A DNA stretch of 36,085 bases from Chitinophagaceae bacterium (GCA_025362915.1 JANYEU010000426.1:1-36085); one strand, 5' to 3'; counted from the first letter of the stretch, positions 1 through 8,743 are shown. The notes: generated by a model from the letters alone, not told the origin. Translations and numbers: made by a program.

Positions 1-1
1 T

Positions 2-724
2 GTAAGTGGAGCATCAAATTATAATTGGTTTCCTCCTACTGGGCTAAGTGCTACCAATATTGCAACGCCATTGGCCAATCCACCCATTACAACAGACTAT
101 CAGATTATTGGTACGGATAACTATCATTGCTTTGCCGATACGGCACAGTTGGTGGTAGCGGTAGGTACTTATCCTTCCGTAACCTTGGGGCCTGACTTGG
201 TACTTTCAACGGGTACAACCCTAACATTGACACCTCTATTTACCTTCCCGACACAAACTGCGGGGCCAATAGGCAAATATGTATGGACTCCAAACACTTA
301 TTTAAGTTGCGATAATTGCCCCAATCCCGTGGCTACGGTAGAGAATGATATTTGCTACACGCTTACGGCTACTAATATTTATGGTTGTAATGCCAATACA
401 GATACACTTTGTATAAAAGCATTCTGCAAAAACACGCAGGTATTTATCGCCAATGCCTTTACCCCAGATGGGGATGGAGTAAATGATATACTGGTGGTGC
501 AGGGCAAAGGAATTAGGGTGATAAACTCATTCAGGGTATTCAACCGTTGGGGGCAGGTTGTTTTTGAGCAAACCAACTTTCAACCCAATGACAAGACTTT
601 TGGATGGGATGGGAAAATAAAAGGGGTACCGGCAGCAGCAGATGTATATGTATATACCTGCGAGGTTGTTTGTGAAAATGATGTGGCATTTGTTTACAAG
701 GGCAATACATCAATAATTAGATAA
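2..724 (+). CDS. Secreted protein with T9SS type B sorting domain (3' end only)
   Basis: The frame is open from the first bases of the window, so this is the last 240 residues of a longer protein whose start lies upstream. The visible part has a PKD/Ig-like stretch (YVWTPNTYLSCDNC, then a CYTLTATNIYGC strand) of the kind repeated in large Bacteroidota adhesins. From about residue 145 comes a gliding-motility-associated C-terminal domain: NAFTPDGDGVNDIL, FRVFNRWGQVVFE, WDGK, and a final beta strand ending in IIR. In this family the domain directs export through the type IX secretion system and anchoring or release at the cell surface. The porP/sprF-like gene starts 18 bases downstream, a common pairing. 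Cargo function cannot be told from this fragment. Confidence 0.9.
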   Translation, partial: VSGASNYNWFPPTGLSATNIATPLANPPITTDYQIIGTDNYHCFADTAQLVVAVGTYPSVTLGPDLVLSTGTTLTLTPLFTFPTQTAGPIGKYVWTPNTYLSCDNCPNPVATVENDICYTLTATNIYGCNANTDTLCIKAFCKNTQVFIANAFTPDGDGVNDILVVQGKGIRVINSFRVFNRWGQVVFEQTNFQPNDKTFGWDGKIKGVPAAADVYVYTCEVVCENDVAFVYKGNTSIIR

Positions 725-742
725 CCTAAACAATTACATTAA

Positions 743-1849
743 ATGAAAAAGTCAATATTAATCACCGCATATTTTAGTTTCTTAATTATCGCAAGGCTAT
801 CAGCACAGGATTTATCATTCTCTCAGTTCTATGAGAATCCTCTCCTCAGAAACCCTGCATTGGCTGGTGTGTTTGATGGAGATGTGAGGGTTACGGGAAC
901 ATTTAGGAATCAATGGCAAAGTATTACGGTGCCATATAGAACAGAAGCCTTGAGTACAGAAGTACGGTTTCCTATTGGCGACCATGATGATTGGATTACA
1001 GGTGGATTACAAATAACGCATGATGCCGCAGGAGATATACAGCTTCAGAGAACCCAATTGTTGCCAGTAGTTAATTACCATAAATCATTTGGTGGCGATA
1101 ACTATTTATCAGCTGCGGTAATGGGTGGACCAGTAGAAAGTCAGTTTGACCCTACATTGCTAAAGTTGGGAGACCAGTTTGATGCACAAACGGGGGGCTA
1201 CAATCCTAACATGACCTCCGCACAACAGTTTTCCAAAACAGGATACACTTACTGGGATCTTTCAACAGGATTGTCTTGGAGTGGTAGCTTTGATGTGGGT
1301 GATAACATTGGTCGTTATTATGTAGGAGCAGGACTTTTTCATATAAACAGACCCAAAACAGGGTATTTCACTAATACAAATACAGAAACAACCATCAATC
1401 AGAAAAGCACCTTTAGCGGCGGACTGACAATACCTGTTTCAGATGTCAATAAAGTAATATTCTATTTAGACTACTTACGACAAGGTGGTAACAGGCAATT
1501 CTTGGGAGGAGTTATGTATGAAATGGATGTGTTTCATGACTATTCGCCAGTCAATGAAAATAGGTATGGTGATATAGCTATCTATGGGGGAGCGTTCTAC
1601 AGATGGAATGATGCAATTATCCCTATGATAAAATTTGATGTTTACTCCCTCAGTTTTGGCGTAAGCTATGATGTTACGCTGAGCAAACTAAAAACAGCTT
1701 CCCAAACGCAAGGAGGCTTTGAGTTCACCTTATCCTACAAAGCAAGATTAAACAATCGCCGTGGAAGTGGAGCATACGACGGCGGGCAGTCGGGCACGGG
1801 CAGAAGAAGAAAGGATGAATTTAAGTGTGCACAACCCGTATTCCCGTAG
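743..1849 (+). CDS. PorP/SprF family type IX secretion system membrane protein
   Basis: A 368-residue protein with a signal peptide (MKKSILITAYFSFLIIARLSAQ) and the family hallmark just after it: LSFSQFYENPLLRNPALAG, then RNQWQSI. The rest reads as alternating beta strands of an outer-membrane barrel. PorP/SprF proteins are T9SS-associated outer-membrane proteins. Copies placed directly after a gene with a type B sorting domain are thought to help export or attach that neighbour. The gene begins 18 bases after the upstream stop, so the two are probably co-transcribed. The C-terminal about 30 residues (RRGSGAYDGGQSGTGRRRKD) are polar and basic, which is not typical of the barrel and looks like a flexible tail. 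Family membership is clear; the specific partner is inferred from position. Confidence 0.92.
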   Translation: MKKSILITAYFSFLIIARLSAQDLSFSQFYENPLLRNPALAGVFDGDVRVTGTFRNQWQSITVPYRTEALSTEVRFPIGDHDDWITGGLQITHDAAGDIQLQRTQLLPVVNYHKSFGGDNYLSAAVMGGPVESQFDPTLLKLGDQFDAQTGGYNPNMTSAQQFSKTGYTYWDLSTGLSWSGSFDVGDNIGRYYVGAGLFHINRPKTGYFTNTNTETTINQKSTFSGGLTIPVSDVNKVIFYLDYLRQGGNRQFLGGVMYEMDVFHDYSPVNENRYGDIAIYGGAFYRWNDAIIPMIKFDVYSLSFGVSYDVTLSKLKTASQTQGGFEFTLSYKARLNNRRGSGAYDGGQSGTGRRRKDEFKCAQPVFP

Positions 1850-2101
1850 TTAAAGGAGTCAATGTTATTCTAGCTTGTCGGCAATGTTCTGCTGCATGCT
1901 AATCTATCTGTTCTACACAATAAAGACTTTTTTGGCAATGGGTGTTGTATATAGAATTATCAATACACACTTCTTCATTCGCAAAGTCCACCAATGGGTA
2001 AGTGGATGTCTTTAGCAGAAAACCATGGTTGGGTGATTATGACAACCACTAGATTATTATATCCTTGCCCGCATAACCATCTTTCTTATACTTTTGCCGC
2101 A

Positions 2102-2857
2102 ATGCAGTACACGCTAAAGAAATCGCTGGGTCAACATTTTTTAAAGGATGAGAATATATGTAAGCAAATAGTTGCAGCATTACAACAAAAGCCTTTTGAG
2201 CGGTTGGTGGAAGTGGGGCCAGGTGCCGGGGCATTAACCAAATATCTATTACCGCTGAAAGGTTTTGAATTTAAGGCAGTGGAGCTTGATGATGAAAAGG
2301 TAGCCTACCTAAACAAGACCTTCCCTGATATAGTAGGCAAGATTATTCACGAAGACTTCTTGGAAACCTCAGCCCCTTTTGAGGATTCATTTACCATTGT
2401 GGGCAATTTTCCTTACAACATCTCTTCACAGATTCTTTTTAAAATATTAGATTGGAAAGATCAAGTACCCGTAGTAATTGGCATGTTTCAGAAGGAAGTG
2501 GCACAAAGGGTGGCTGCTAAGGAAGGAAGCAAAACCTACGGCATCATCAGTATCCTGATACAGGCTTGGTACGATGTGGAATACCTGTTTGATGTGCCGC
2601 CCGAAAGTTTTAATCCTCCTCCAAAAGTAATGAGCGGGATGATAAGACTTACCAGAAAAACGACTGCTTACGATGTAAAAAGCGAAAAGGCATTTGTACA
2701 GTTGGTTAAGATGGCTTTCAATCAGCGAAGAAAAATGTTGCGCAATGCTGTAAAAGGACTCTTTCAACCAGAGATATTGGCAGATGCATTCTTTAACAAA
2801 CGTGCAGAACAAGTTAGCATTGAAGAGTTTGCTGCGTTAACTTTTAAAATGGGATAA
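2102..2857 (+). CDS. rsmA: 16S rRNA (adenine1518-N6/adenine1519-N6)-dimethyltransferase
   Basis: RsmA/KsgA dimethylates two adjacent adenines in helix 45 of 16S rRNA during 30S maturation, using S-adenosylmethionine. The protein opens with the family N-terminus MQYTLKKSLGQHFLKD. The SAM-binding glycine loop VEVGPGAGALTKYL is at residues 36-50, an acidic SAM ribose site (VELDDE) near 60, and the adenine-binding NFPYN motif at 102-106. The length, 251 residues, is normal. An upstream in-frame ATG at 1994 would add 36 residues that do not fit the family, so the start at 2102 is chosen. The gene stands alone; 250 bases upstream hold no recognisable gene. Confidence 0.96.
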   Translation: MQYTLKKSLGQHFLKDENICKQIVAALQQKPFERLVEVGPGAGALTKYLLPLKGFEFKAVELDDEKVAYLNKTFPDIVGKIIHEDFLETSAPFEDSFTIVGNFPYNISSQILFKILDWKDQVPVVIGMFQKEVAQRVAAKEGSKTYGIISILIQAWYDVEYLFDVPPESFNPPPKVMSGMIRLTRKTTAYDVKSEKAFVQLVKMAFNQRRKMLRNAVKGLFQPEILADAFFNKRAEQVSIEEFAALTFKMG

Positions 2858-2861
2858 CCTT

Positions 2862-2975
2862 TTAGTTGTTAGTGGTTAGTGGTTAGTTATAAGATTGAAG
2901 CGATTTATTCTAAGCACTAACCACTAATAACTAATAACTAACCACTAATATCTAACCACTAATAACTAATAACTA
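2862..2975. repeat. Intergenic inverted and direct repeat of TTAGTGG-type units
   Basis: The left part (2862-2890) repeats GTTAGTGGTTAGTGGTTAG; the right part (2916-2975) carries the complement type CTAACCACTAATAACTA. An identical 24-base direct repeat is present at 2917-2940 and 2952-2975. Together they can fold into a long hairpin between rsmA and the next gene. The repeat ends 4 bases before the TTG start of the dehydrogenase, so that gene's ribosome-binding region lies inside it. Confidence 0.8.
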
Positions 2976-2979
2976 TTCA

Positions 2980-3906
2980 TTGAACAAAGTAATAATAACA
3001 GCCAAAGTACACCCGTACTTAACAGAAACATTGGCTATCAAAGGATTTGAGGTAATATACCTACCCACCATCACTTATCAGGAGTTGGCTGAAATAATTG
3101 CAGATGTAACGGGATTAATTGTAAGTACCAGGGTTTCAATTGATGCTGCCATATTGGATAAGGCTACCAAACTAAAATGGATTGGCCGGCTTGGCAGTGG
3201 CATGGAACTGATAGATGTGCCGTATGCAGAAAGCAAGGGAATACAATGTGTAAGTAGTCCAGAAGGCAACAGAAACGCAGTAGCAGAACACAATCTCGGC
3301 TTTTTATTGAGTCTGATGAACAAGATAAACAGTAGCCATCAAGAGATAAAAGAAGGTAAATGGCTACGCGATGAAAACCGTGCAGATGAACTATGGGGCA
3401 AGACTGTAGGCATTATTGGCTATGGCAATACAGGAAGCACATTTGCAAAATTGCTTGCACCATTTGAGGTTAAGGTATTGGCTAATGATATAAGCAGAAC
3501 TGGTTTTAGCAACAGTTACATCTCTGATGCTACCAAGGAAGAAATTTACCAACAGGCTGATGTAATCAGTTTGCATTTACCACTTACAGCCGATACTTTC
3601 CATCTGGCAAATGATTCTTTCTTTAATTCATTGATAAAAAAACCCTATTTCCTTACAGCTTGTAGGGGCAAGGTTACAGATACGGCCGCACTTGTACGTG
3701 CCTTACAGAATGGAAAGATAAAAGCTGCTGCATTGGATGTGTTGGAAAATGAAAAGTTAGCCAGTTTCAATCAGCAGGAAAAAGAACAGCTAGGTTGGCT
3801 ATTGGCACAGCACAATGTAATTATAACACCGCATGTTGCCGGCTACAGCCACGAGGCTTTCTTTTTAATGGCAAGGGTGGTACTGGAGAAGTTGGGGCTG
3901 GTATAA
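2980..3906 (+). CDS. D-isomer-specific 2-hydroxyacid dehydrogenase
   Basis: A 308-residue NAD-dependent oxidoreductase of the phosphoglycerate/formate/D-lactate dehydrogenase superfamily. The Rossmann motif GIIGYGNTGSTFAKLL places the GxGxxG at 147-152. The catalytic set is visible: R229 in TACRGKV, a Glu at 258 in ALDVLENEKL, and H285 in TPHVAGYS. The usual EP after the ALDV motif is EK here. The N-terminal half has the expected substrate-domain pattern (LKWIGRLGSGMELIDV, AVAEHNLGFLL). The start is TTG; no ATG sits nearby in frame before the conserved N-terminus (NKVIITAKVHPYL). No ACT domain is present, so it is a short-form enzyme. The substrate cannot be told from sequence; serine biosynthesis is possible but unproven. 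It is convergent with mreD, with 69 bases between them. Confidence 0.85.
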   Translation: MNKVIITAKVHPYLTETLAIKGFEVIYLPTITYQELAEIIADVTGLIVSTRVSIDAAILDKATKLKWIGRLGSGMELIDVPYAESKGIQCVSSPEGNRNAVAEHNLGFLLSLMNKINSSHQEIKEGKWLRDENRADELWGKTVGIIGYGNTGSTFAKLLAPFEVKVLANDISRTGFSNSYISDATKEEIYQQADVISLHLPLTADTFHLANDSFFNSLIKKPYFLTACRGKVTDTAALVRALQNGKIKAAALDVLENEKLASFNQQEKEQLGWLLAQHNVIITPHVAGYSHEAFFLMARVVLEKLGLV

Positions 3907-3975
3907 TTAGCCATGGGTTGCAGGATTGTAGAAATCACTCAATACTAACCTATTTATGGGTAATACTATCTAACC

Positions 3976-4509
3976 CTATCCCGCATTTGTTCTAAAAGTA
4001 CCCTTTCTGTACATCAACATTTCGGCAATACCCATTAATAAAAGGCTGACTGCTGTAGAGGCCATTACTTTTCCGAGGAGGTAAAGCACATCGCCAAACT
4101 GTAGCCACTCAATAACAACGAGGTATAGGTGATGGATAAATGTAAGCAAGGCAAGGTATAGGGCATATAAGGTTAAGCCCATGCTTTTGATACTTGGTTC
4201 GCTATAGCTTATCTCATTACGTTCTTGTCTTGTAATAAAATCTAACAAGAAAGGCCGGATGTATGCAATTAACACACAGGGTGCGGCGTGCAATCCAAGT
4301 GTACCAGTAAAATAATCGATGGTTAATCCGAAAACGAAAGCGATAACCAAAAGCAATACCCTGTTGATGTTAAAAGGCAACCAAAGGATGAACAATAAAT
4401 ACAGATAAGGCATTACAAATTGGTGCAATGGAGGCACGCGATTCAGTATGAATACCTGAATGAGTACAAACAATATAAAACGGAATATATTTTTTAATAC
4501 ACTACTCAT
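3976..4509 (-). CDS. mreD: Rod shape-determining protein MreD
   Basis: A 177-residue integral membrane protein with about five hydrophobic helices and the MreD-like string VFGLTIDYFTGTLGLHAAPCVLIAYI. MreD is the membrane partner of MreC in the elongasome, which couples MreB filaments to peptidoglycan synthesis. It overlaps the end of mreC by 8 bases, so translation is probably coupled. The assignment rests on hydropathy and operon position as well as sequence, because MreD is poorly conserved. The genes for PBP2 and RodA that often follow mreD are not here; the next gene is convergent. Confidence 0.88.
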   Translation of the reverse strand: MSSVLKNIFRFILFVLIQVFILNRVPPLHQFVMPYLYLLFILWLPFNINRVLLLVIAFVFGLTIDYFTGTLGLHAAPCVLIAYIRPFLLDFITRQERNEISYSEPSIKSMGLTLYALYLALLTFIHHLYLVVIEWLQFGDVLYLLGKVMASTAVSLLLMGIAEMLMYRKGTFRTNAG

Positions 4510-5356
4510 TTGTTTTCTGTTCTTTACTTTCTAATTCCTTTTGTTCTTCGTACCGTACATTTTTTACAAGATATACATATTGTAAACTGGCAAAATTGGT
4601 AGACACCTTAACTTTCAGTGTATAAAAATTACTGGAGGGATCGGCTGTCTTACCAGCAATGGTACCCACCATTATGTTGGAAGGAAAATTGGCAGAATAG
4701 TTACTGGTAACCACCGTATCGCCAATATTTACCTTAACACCCTTTCCTATGTTCTTAAGTGTCAGAAAATACGGGTTTTCGCCATTCCACTCAACGCTTC
4801 CTGCGCTCTTGTCTTTCTTTAGCATCGCACTAACCTTACTGTTCCTATTTAAGGCACTCATCACGATAGAATAATTATCGCTCACATGCAATACAACGCC
4901 CACAATACCTTGAGGAGCAATCACACTCATGCCTACTTTTACACCTTGCAATGCCCCTCTTTCCAAAGTAAGAAAATTGTTTTGAAGCGTAATTGTATTG
5001 CCGACCACACTGGCTGGCAAGTAAGTATATTTTCTGTATCTGCCAGAAGTATCGGTCAATGTAGTATCAACAACCTTTTTTTGAGTACTATCTGGCACAA
5101 TAAGATTAGAAGGTATCTGGTAGCGGAGCTTGCTATTTTCGTCTGCAAGTTGCTTATTTATTTCCTTCAAACTGAAATAGTACGTAAAATCACTATACCC
5201 TTTATTAACCGTACCAATGGCTTCATTATCATAAAAAGAAAAGAAAGCCTCATGCGTCTTGCTACTTTTACTAAGCATCAAGATACTGGTTATCTGCAAT
5301 GCTACAAAGCAAATAAAAGTAAAATAAGTGCGTATGAAAAGTATGATATTCTTCAT
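4502..5356 (-). CDS. mreC: Rod shape-determining protein MreC
   Basis: A 284-residue inner-membrane-anchored periplasmic protein. A transmembrane helix spans about residues 9-28, followed by a short coiled coil (EINKQLADENSKLRYQI). The beta-rich MreC core has diagnostic strings: LPASVVGNTI, LERGALQGVKVGMSVI, GIVGVVLHVSDNYSIVMSAL and IGDTVVTSNYSANFP. MreC forms periplasmic filaments that bind the elongasome transpeptidase. The C-terminus ends in a charged KELESKEQKTNE tail. It lies 78 bases after mreB and overlaps mreD, giving the classical mreBCD order. Confidence 0.94.
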   Translation of the reverse strand: MKNIILFIRTYFTFICFVALQITSILMLSKSSKTHEAFFSFYDNEAIGTVNKGYSDFTYYFSLKEINKQLADENSKLRYQIPSNLIVPDSTQKKVVDTTLTDTSGRYRKYTYLPASVVGNTITLQNNFLTLERGALQGVKVGMSVIAPQGIVGVVLHVSDNYSIVMSALNRNSKVSAMLKKDKSAGSVEWNGENPYFLTLKNIGKGVKVNIGDTVVTSNYSANFPSNIMVGTIAGKTADPSSNFYTLKVKVSTNFASLQYVYLVKNVRYEEQKELESKEQKTNE

Positions 5357-5434
5357 GTAATCGAAAAAAAAAGAAAGTCTAAATCTTAAGGGGTAAATTT
5401 AAGCTTTAGACTTAGTAATCGTATTATTAAACAA

Positions 5435-6460
5435 TTATTTCATGATAAAAGGATAGCGCTGATAGTTTTTAAGTCCCAAACCAGTTCCTCTTACCACACT
5501 CTTCAACGGATCATCGGCAATGTGTACAGGAAGTTTTATTTTGGCAGCCAGACGTTTATCAAGACCTCTTAGCAATGCACCGCCACCTGTTAGGTAAAGT
5601 CCGCGCTTATAAATATCAGATGCCAGTTCTGGCGGAGTAGCTTCCAATGCTTTCAGGATGGCTTCTTCAATTTTAAAGATACTCTTATCCAAAGCCTCTG
5701 CTATCTCTTGGTAGCTTACCATTATCTGCTTAGGAATGCCTGTAACCAAATCCCTACCATTTACTGGAAGGTCATCTGGAGGGTTGTCCAAATCTTTCAT
5801 GGCAGCCCCAACTTGAATCTTAATTTGTTCAGCGGTACGTTCACCAATCAACAAACTATGGTATCTACGCAACGATTCCATGATATCAGCGGTAAATTCA
5901 TCACCTGCAATACGGATACTTTGATCGCACACGATACCTGCCAAAGCGATAACGGTAATACCTGTTGTACCACCTCCTATATCGATAATCATATTACCAA
6001 CGGGCTCTTCTACATCTATACCAATACCCAAGGCCGCAGCCATAGGTTCGTGTATCATATATACCTCCTTTGCACCAGCCTGTTCTGCACTATCCCTTAC
6101 CGCACGTTTTTCTACCTCGGTAATAGAGGAAGGAATGCAGATAAGCATCCGCCAGCTTGGTGGAAACAAAGGTTTCTTAGGGTAAACAAGCTTGATCAAT
6201 TCACGTATCATCAACTCGGCAGCATTAAAGTCTGCAATAACACCATCTTTCAAGGGGCGTACCGTCCTGATGCTTTCGTGTGTTTTCTCGTGCATTAATA
6301 AGGCACGCTTACCTACTGCGAGTACTTCCTTTGGGTTATTACGGTTTAGGGCAATAATAGAAGGCTCGTTCACTACTATTTCGTCGTTGTGTATGATTAG
6401 TGTATTGGCTGTGCCAAGGTCAATTGCTATTTCCTGCGTAAAAAAATTGAATAATGCCAT
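5435..6460 (-). CDS. mreB: Rod shape-determining actin homologue MreB
   Basis: MreB is the cytoplasmic actin-like ATPase that organises lateral cell-wall synthesis. The 341-residue length is standard. The amphipathic N-terminal MALFNFFTQ is the membrane-binding segment. The phosphate-1 loop IAIDLGTANTLI (11-22), connect-1/phosphate-2 loop IIDIGGGTTGITV (158-170) and the adenosine-site glycines LTGGGALLRGLD near the C-terminus are all present, as is the EPMAAALGIG helix. It is the first gene of the mreBCD operon and is divergent from cmk across a 317-base spacer. Confidence 0.97.
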   Translation of the reverse strand: MALFNFFTQEIAIDLGTANTLIIHNDEIVVNEPSIIALNRNNPKEVLAVGKRALLMHEKTHESIRTVRPLKDGVIADFNAAELMIRELIKLVYPKKPLFPPSWRMLICIPSSITEVEKRAVRDSAEQAGAKEVYMIHEPMAAALGIGIDVEEPVGNMIIDIGGGTTGITVIALAGIVCDQSIRIAGDEFTADIMESLRRYHSLLIGERTAEQIKIQVGAAMKDLDNPPDDLPVNGRDLVTGIPKQIMVSYQEIAEALDKSIFKIEEAILKALEATPPELASDIYKRGLYLTGGGALLRGLDKRLAAKIKLPVHIADDPLKSVVRGTGLGLKNYQRYPFIMK

Positions 6461-6777
6461 TATATATCAGATAACTTTAAATCCTGTAAAAATTGTGGGC
6501 TGCAAAAGTGAAAGAAAAAATGGAAAAACAACCCATTAATTTTTTAATTGGTACAAATAAACGCAATTAATCACAAATAACAAGATTCTTGTGGAATACT
6601 AACATCTATTACACAGATGATTACATTCAAAGGCTAGTTATGTTGTGGATAAGTCAATAAATCCGAGTTATAAACTTATCTACAGTATGATAAATACTAC
6701 ACTAAAATCCACTTGCTTTACTATCATTGCAATAAAAGCTATCAATTGGTGAATGATAGGTTAAAACAAGCATAATA
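6461..6777. other. Divergent mreB/cmk spacer with DnaA-box-like sites
   Basis: This AT-rich 317-base spacer holds no credible gene. It contains a perfect DnaA-box sequence in reverse orientation (TGTGGATAA, 6644-6652) and, 23 bases on, a one-mismatch box (TTATCTACA, 6676-6684). Both operon promoters should lie here. Whether DnaA binds is unknown; two boxes are too few to call an origin. Confidence 0.4.
6503..6531 (-). promoter_or_regulatory. Candidate mreB promoter
   Basis: On the minus strand a TTG (6529-6531) is followed after 18 bases by CACTTTTG (6503-6510), one mismatch from the Bacteroidota -7 consensus TAnnTTTG. It lies 43 bases ahead of the mreB start. Spacing and position fit, but the -7 mismatch is in the important first T, so this is tentative. 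Confidence 0.3.
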
Positions 6778-7455
6778 ATGAAGAAAATAATCATAACCAT
6801 CGATGGATATTCCTCTTGCGGCAAAAGCACTCTCGCAAAGCAAGTAGCCAAAGAGTTAAATTATGTATTTGTTGATAGCGGCGCGATGTACAGGGCCATT
6901 ACTTTCTATTTTATCCAAAACAATTTAAACTGGGAAAATATTGAAGATGTTGCAAAGGCATTAAAGAACATAAGCCTGCAATTTGAATATAACTATGAAA
7001 AAGGCACAAGCGATATACTGATAAATGGAGAAAACATAGAAGGCAAGATAAGGGATATGTCTGTAAACGATAAGGTAAGTGAGGTGGCGGCCATTAAGGA
7101 AATAAGGGAATTTGCCGTGGCTGAACAACAAAAAAACTCCACTGATAAAGGGATAGTAATGGATGGAAGGGATATTGGGACGGTGGTTTTTCCGAAAGCT
7201 GAACTAAAAATATTTCTAACTGCCGACCCAGAAGAAAGGGTGGAAAGACGTTACAACCAATTAATAAGATTTGGGAAAGAAGTGGACAGGGAAGAAATAC
7301 GCAAAAACCTTGAAAAAAGGGATTATATAGATACACACAGAAAGGTTAGCCCATTAAGAAAAGCCGATGATGCAGTTATATTGGACAATACCGATTTAAC
7401 AACAAAAGAACAAATGGATATTGTATTGGGCTGGGCAAATGAAAAGATAAAATAA
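6778..7455 (+). CDS. cmk: Cytidylate kinase
   Basis: Cmk phosphorylates CMP and dCMP with ATP in pyrimidine nucleotide recycling. The P-loop GYSSCGKS is at residues 10-17. The CMP-binding motif VDSGAMYRAITFY (32-44), the monophosphate-binding DGRDIGTVVFP, and the lid region LTADPEERVERRYNQL all match. The length of 225 residues is standard for a bacterial Cmk. The ATG start follows an A-rich leader (AAAACAAGCATAAT), as is usual in this phylum. It is convergent with the msr gene, with only 18 bases between the stops and no hairpin terminator visible. Confidence 0.97.
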   Translation: MKKIIITIDGYSSCGKSTLAKQVAKELNYVFVDSGAMYRAITFYFIQNNLNWENIEDVAKALKNISLQFEYNYEKGTSDILINGENIEGKIRDMSVNDKVSEVAAIKEIREFAVAEQQKNSTDKGIVMDGRDIGTVVFPKAELKIFLTADPEERVERRYNQLIRFGKEVDREEIRKNLEKRDYIDTHRKVSPLRKADDAVILDNTDLTTKEQMDIVLGWANEKIK

Positions 7456-7473
7456 TTAAGCCCTATATTACAA

Positions 7474-7947
7474 TTACAATTGCAACAACGCAACTATTTG
7501 CTTTAGATAATATTCATCCGTAGCATCAAAGGTATTTAAGTCGGCACTGTCAACATCCAATACACCAACTACTTCTCCTTTAAAAACCAAGGGAAGCACA
7601 ATCTCGCTTCTGGAAAGGCTGCTACAGGCAATATGCCCCGGAAACTTTTCTACATCGGGAACAATGATAACGGCTTCCTTTTCCCAACTTGCACCACACG
7701 CTCCCCTGCCCTTTTTTATGCGGGTACAAGCCACCGGACCTTGAAATGGCCCTAGCACCAACTCATCCTTCTTAACCAGATAAAAGCCCACCCACAACCA
7801 TTGAAACTGTTGCTTTAGCGCCGCAGAAACATTGGCAAGGTTGGCAACCACATCCTCCTCTCCCTTCAATAACGCTTCTATCTGCGGTAGCAATGCCTGG
7901 TATTGTTCTTCTTTTGTTCCTTCAATCAACAATAAATCTTCTGCCAT
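7474..7947 (-). CDS. msrC: GAF-domain free methionine-R-sulfoxide reductase
   Basis: A 157-residue single GAF domain enzyme that reduces free methionine-(R)-sulfoxide, repairing oxidised methionine. The three redox cysteines are at 74 (ACTRIKKGRG), 84 (ACGASW) and 108 (HIACSSLSRSE). Their spacings of 10 and 24 residues equal those of the E. coli enzyme (84, 94, 118). The family strings LWVGFYLV, LGPFQGPVAC and GVLDVDS are also present. The intact cysteines argue for a reductase rather than a plain ligand-binding GAF protein. It appears to be a single-gene unit. Confidence 0.92.
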   Translation of the reverse strand: MAEDLLLIEGTKEEQYQALLPQIEALLKGEEDVVANLANVSAALKQQFQWLWVGFYLVKKDELVLGPFQGPVACTRIKKGRGACGASWEKEAVIIVPDVEKFPGHIACSSLSRSEIVLPLVFKGEVVGVLDVDSADLNTFDATDEYYLKQIVALLQL

Positions 7948-8533
7948 ACCCTTATATTTTGAATCTTCTTTTGATGCTTATACTGTAAAACCTTATCAAT
8001 ACAAATATATAGTTTGAAAATAAGTATTTATAAAATTATTTAATAAATATTTATTAACCAATTATTTATATAATAAAATTATATGAGTAAACCTAACCTA
8101 CATCCACCCATATCGTCTTTGCCACCCTCTTGACGCAACTTGAGTCTTCGAAGACGCAAGATAAAACTTCGTAAATAATGACTAAATCTTCGTAAAACGT
8201 CCTAAAGCCGCTTATACCTGAGTTTACTCTACACATCTCATAACATAATCTTCTTGAATTATTCCACTATTCTATCGAATCGCCCTTTTTTCTTCGTGAA
8301 CCACTCTTTAATCTTCGAAGATTTACTTCGCGTCTTCGAAGACGCAAGACGCGTCAACCTGCTTTTGAAGTACAGCTGCCTGCTATTTAGTTTGGTAAGG
8401 CAGCATTTAAAGTTGGTATGAGTGGTACCGGTTTCCATCTTCTTGGTAATGGTTGCTGTCGTGAGCTTCCCGAAAGTTTTTTAACTGGAACCCGCTTAGT
8501 TGACAATCTACAGAAACTTTGCCGCAAGATCCC
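7948..8533. other. 586-base gap with TCTTCGA-type palindromes; no convincing gene
   Basis: The first part (about 7990-8090) is very AT-rich. From 8130 to 8350 the core CTTCG recurs many times and forms three perfect palindromes: GTCTTCGAAGAC (8144-8155), AATCTTCGAAGATT (8310-8323) and GCGTCTTCGAAGACGC (8330-8345). On the minus strand a 59-codon frame runs from an ATG at 8438 to a stop at 8259, very rich in Lys, Arg and Ser and reading through the palindromes. It matches no family I know and may be chance or a decayed gene. Confidence 0.6.
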
Positions 8534-8719
8534 TCATTCAGAAAAGGGATTACGGTCGGCCACTTGTTGGATATTGAGTTGACTGTTTTCTGCCCTTGTA
8601 ATCATCCCTTCCTGTATTTGTACTTCTACCTCTTTTTTGTAATCCGCCACACGTTGTTTTAGCTCATTGGAAGATACCTTTTTAATCGCTTCTTTTTCTT
8701 TGTTGGTTATAATTGCCAT
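8534..8719 (-). CDS. Small hypothetical protein at the end of the mla operon
   Basis: A 61-residue, highly charged, probably helical cytoplasmic protein (NKEKEAIKKVSSNELKQRV near the start; ENSQLNIQQVADRNPFSE at the end). No signal peptide, membrane segment or cysteine is present. It begins 24 bases after mlaD on the same strand and has an A-rich leader (AATCAAATCAAATTAAA) before its ATG, so it is probably translated as the last gene of the mlaEFD unit. I do not recognise the family. It could be a small accessory factor or the leftover of a longer gene; the 250 bases downstream show no clear continuation. Confidence 0.5.
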   Translation of the reverse strand: MAIITNKEKEAIKKVSSNELKQRVADYKKEVEVQIQEGMITRAENSQLNIQQVADRNPFSE

Positions 8720-8743
8720 TTTAATTTGATTTGATTACAATTG

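Noticed and set aside
4886..5389. 167-codon plus-strand frame opposite mreC
   Set aside because: It is antisense to a clearly recognised gene and has no protein-like composition.
6644..6684. Replication origin
   Set aside because: Only two DnaA-box-like sites, no dnaA or typical origin neighbours, and no obvious unwinding element beyond general AT-richness.
7456..7473. Terminator between cmk and the msr gene
   Set aside because: The 18-base gap holds no stem with a T-run on either strand.
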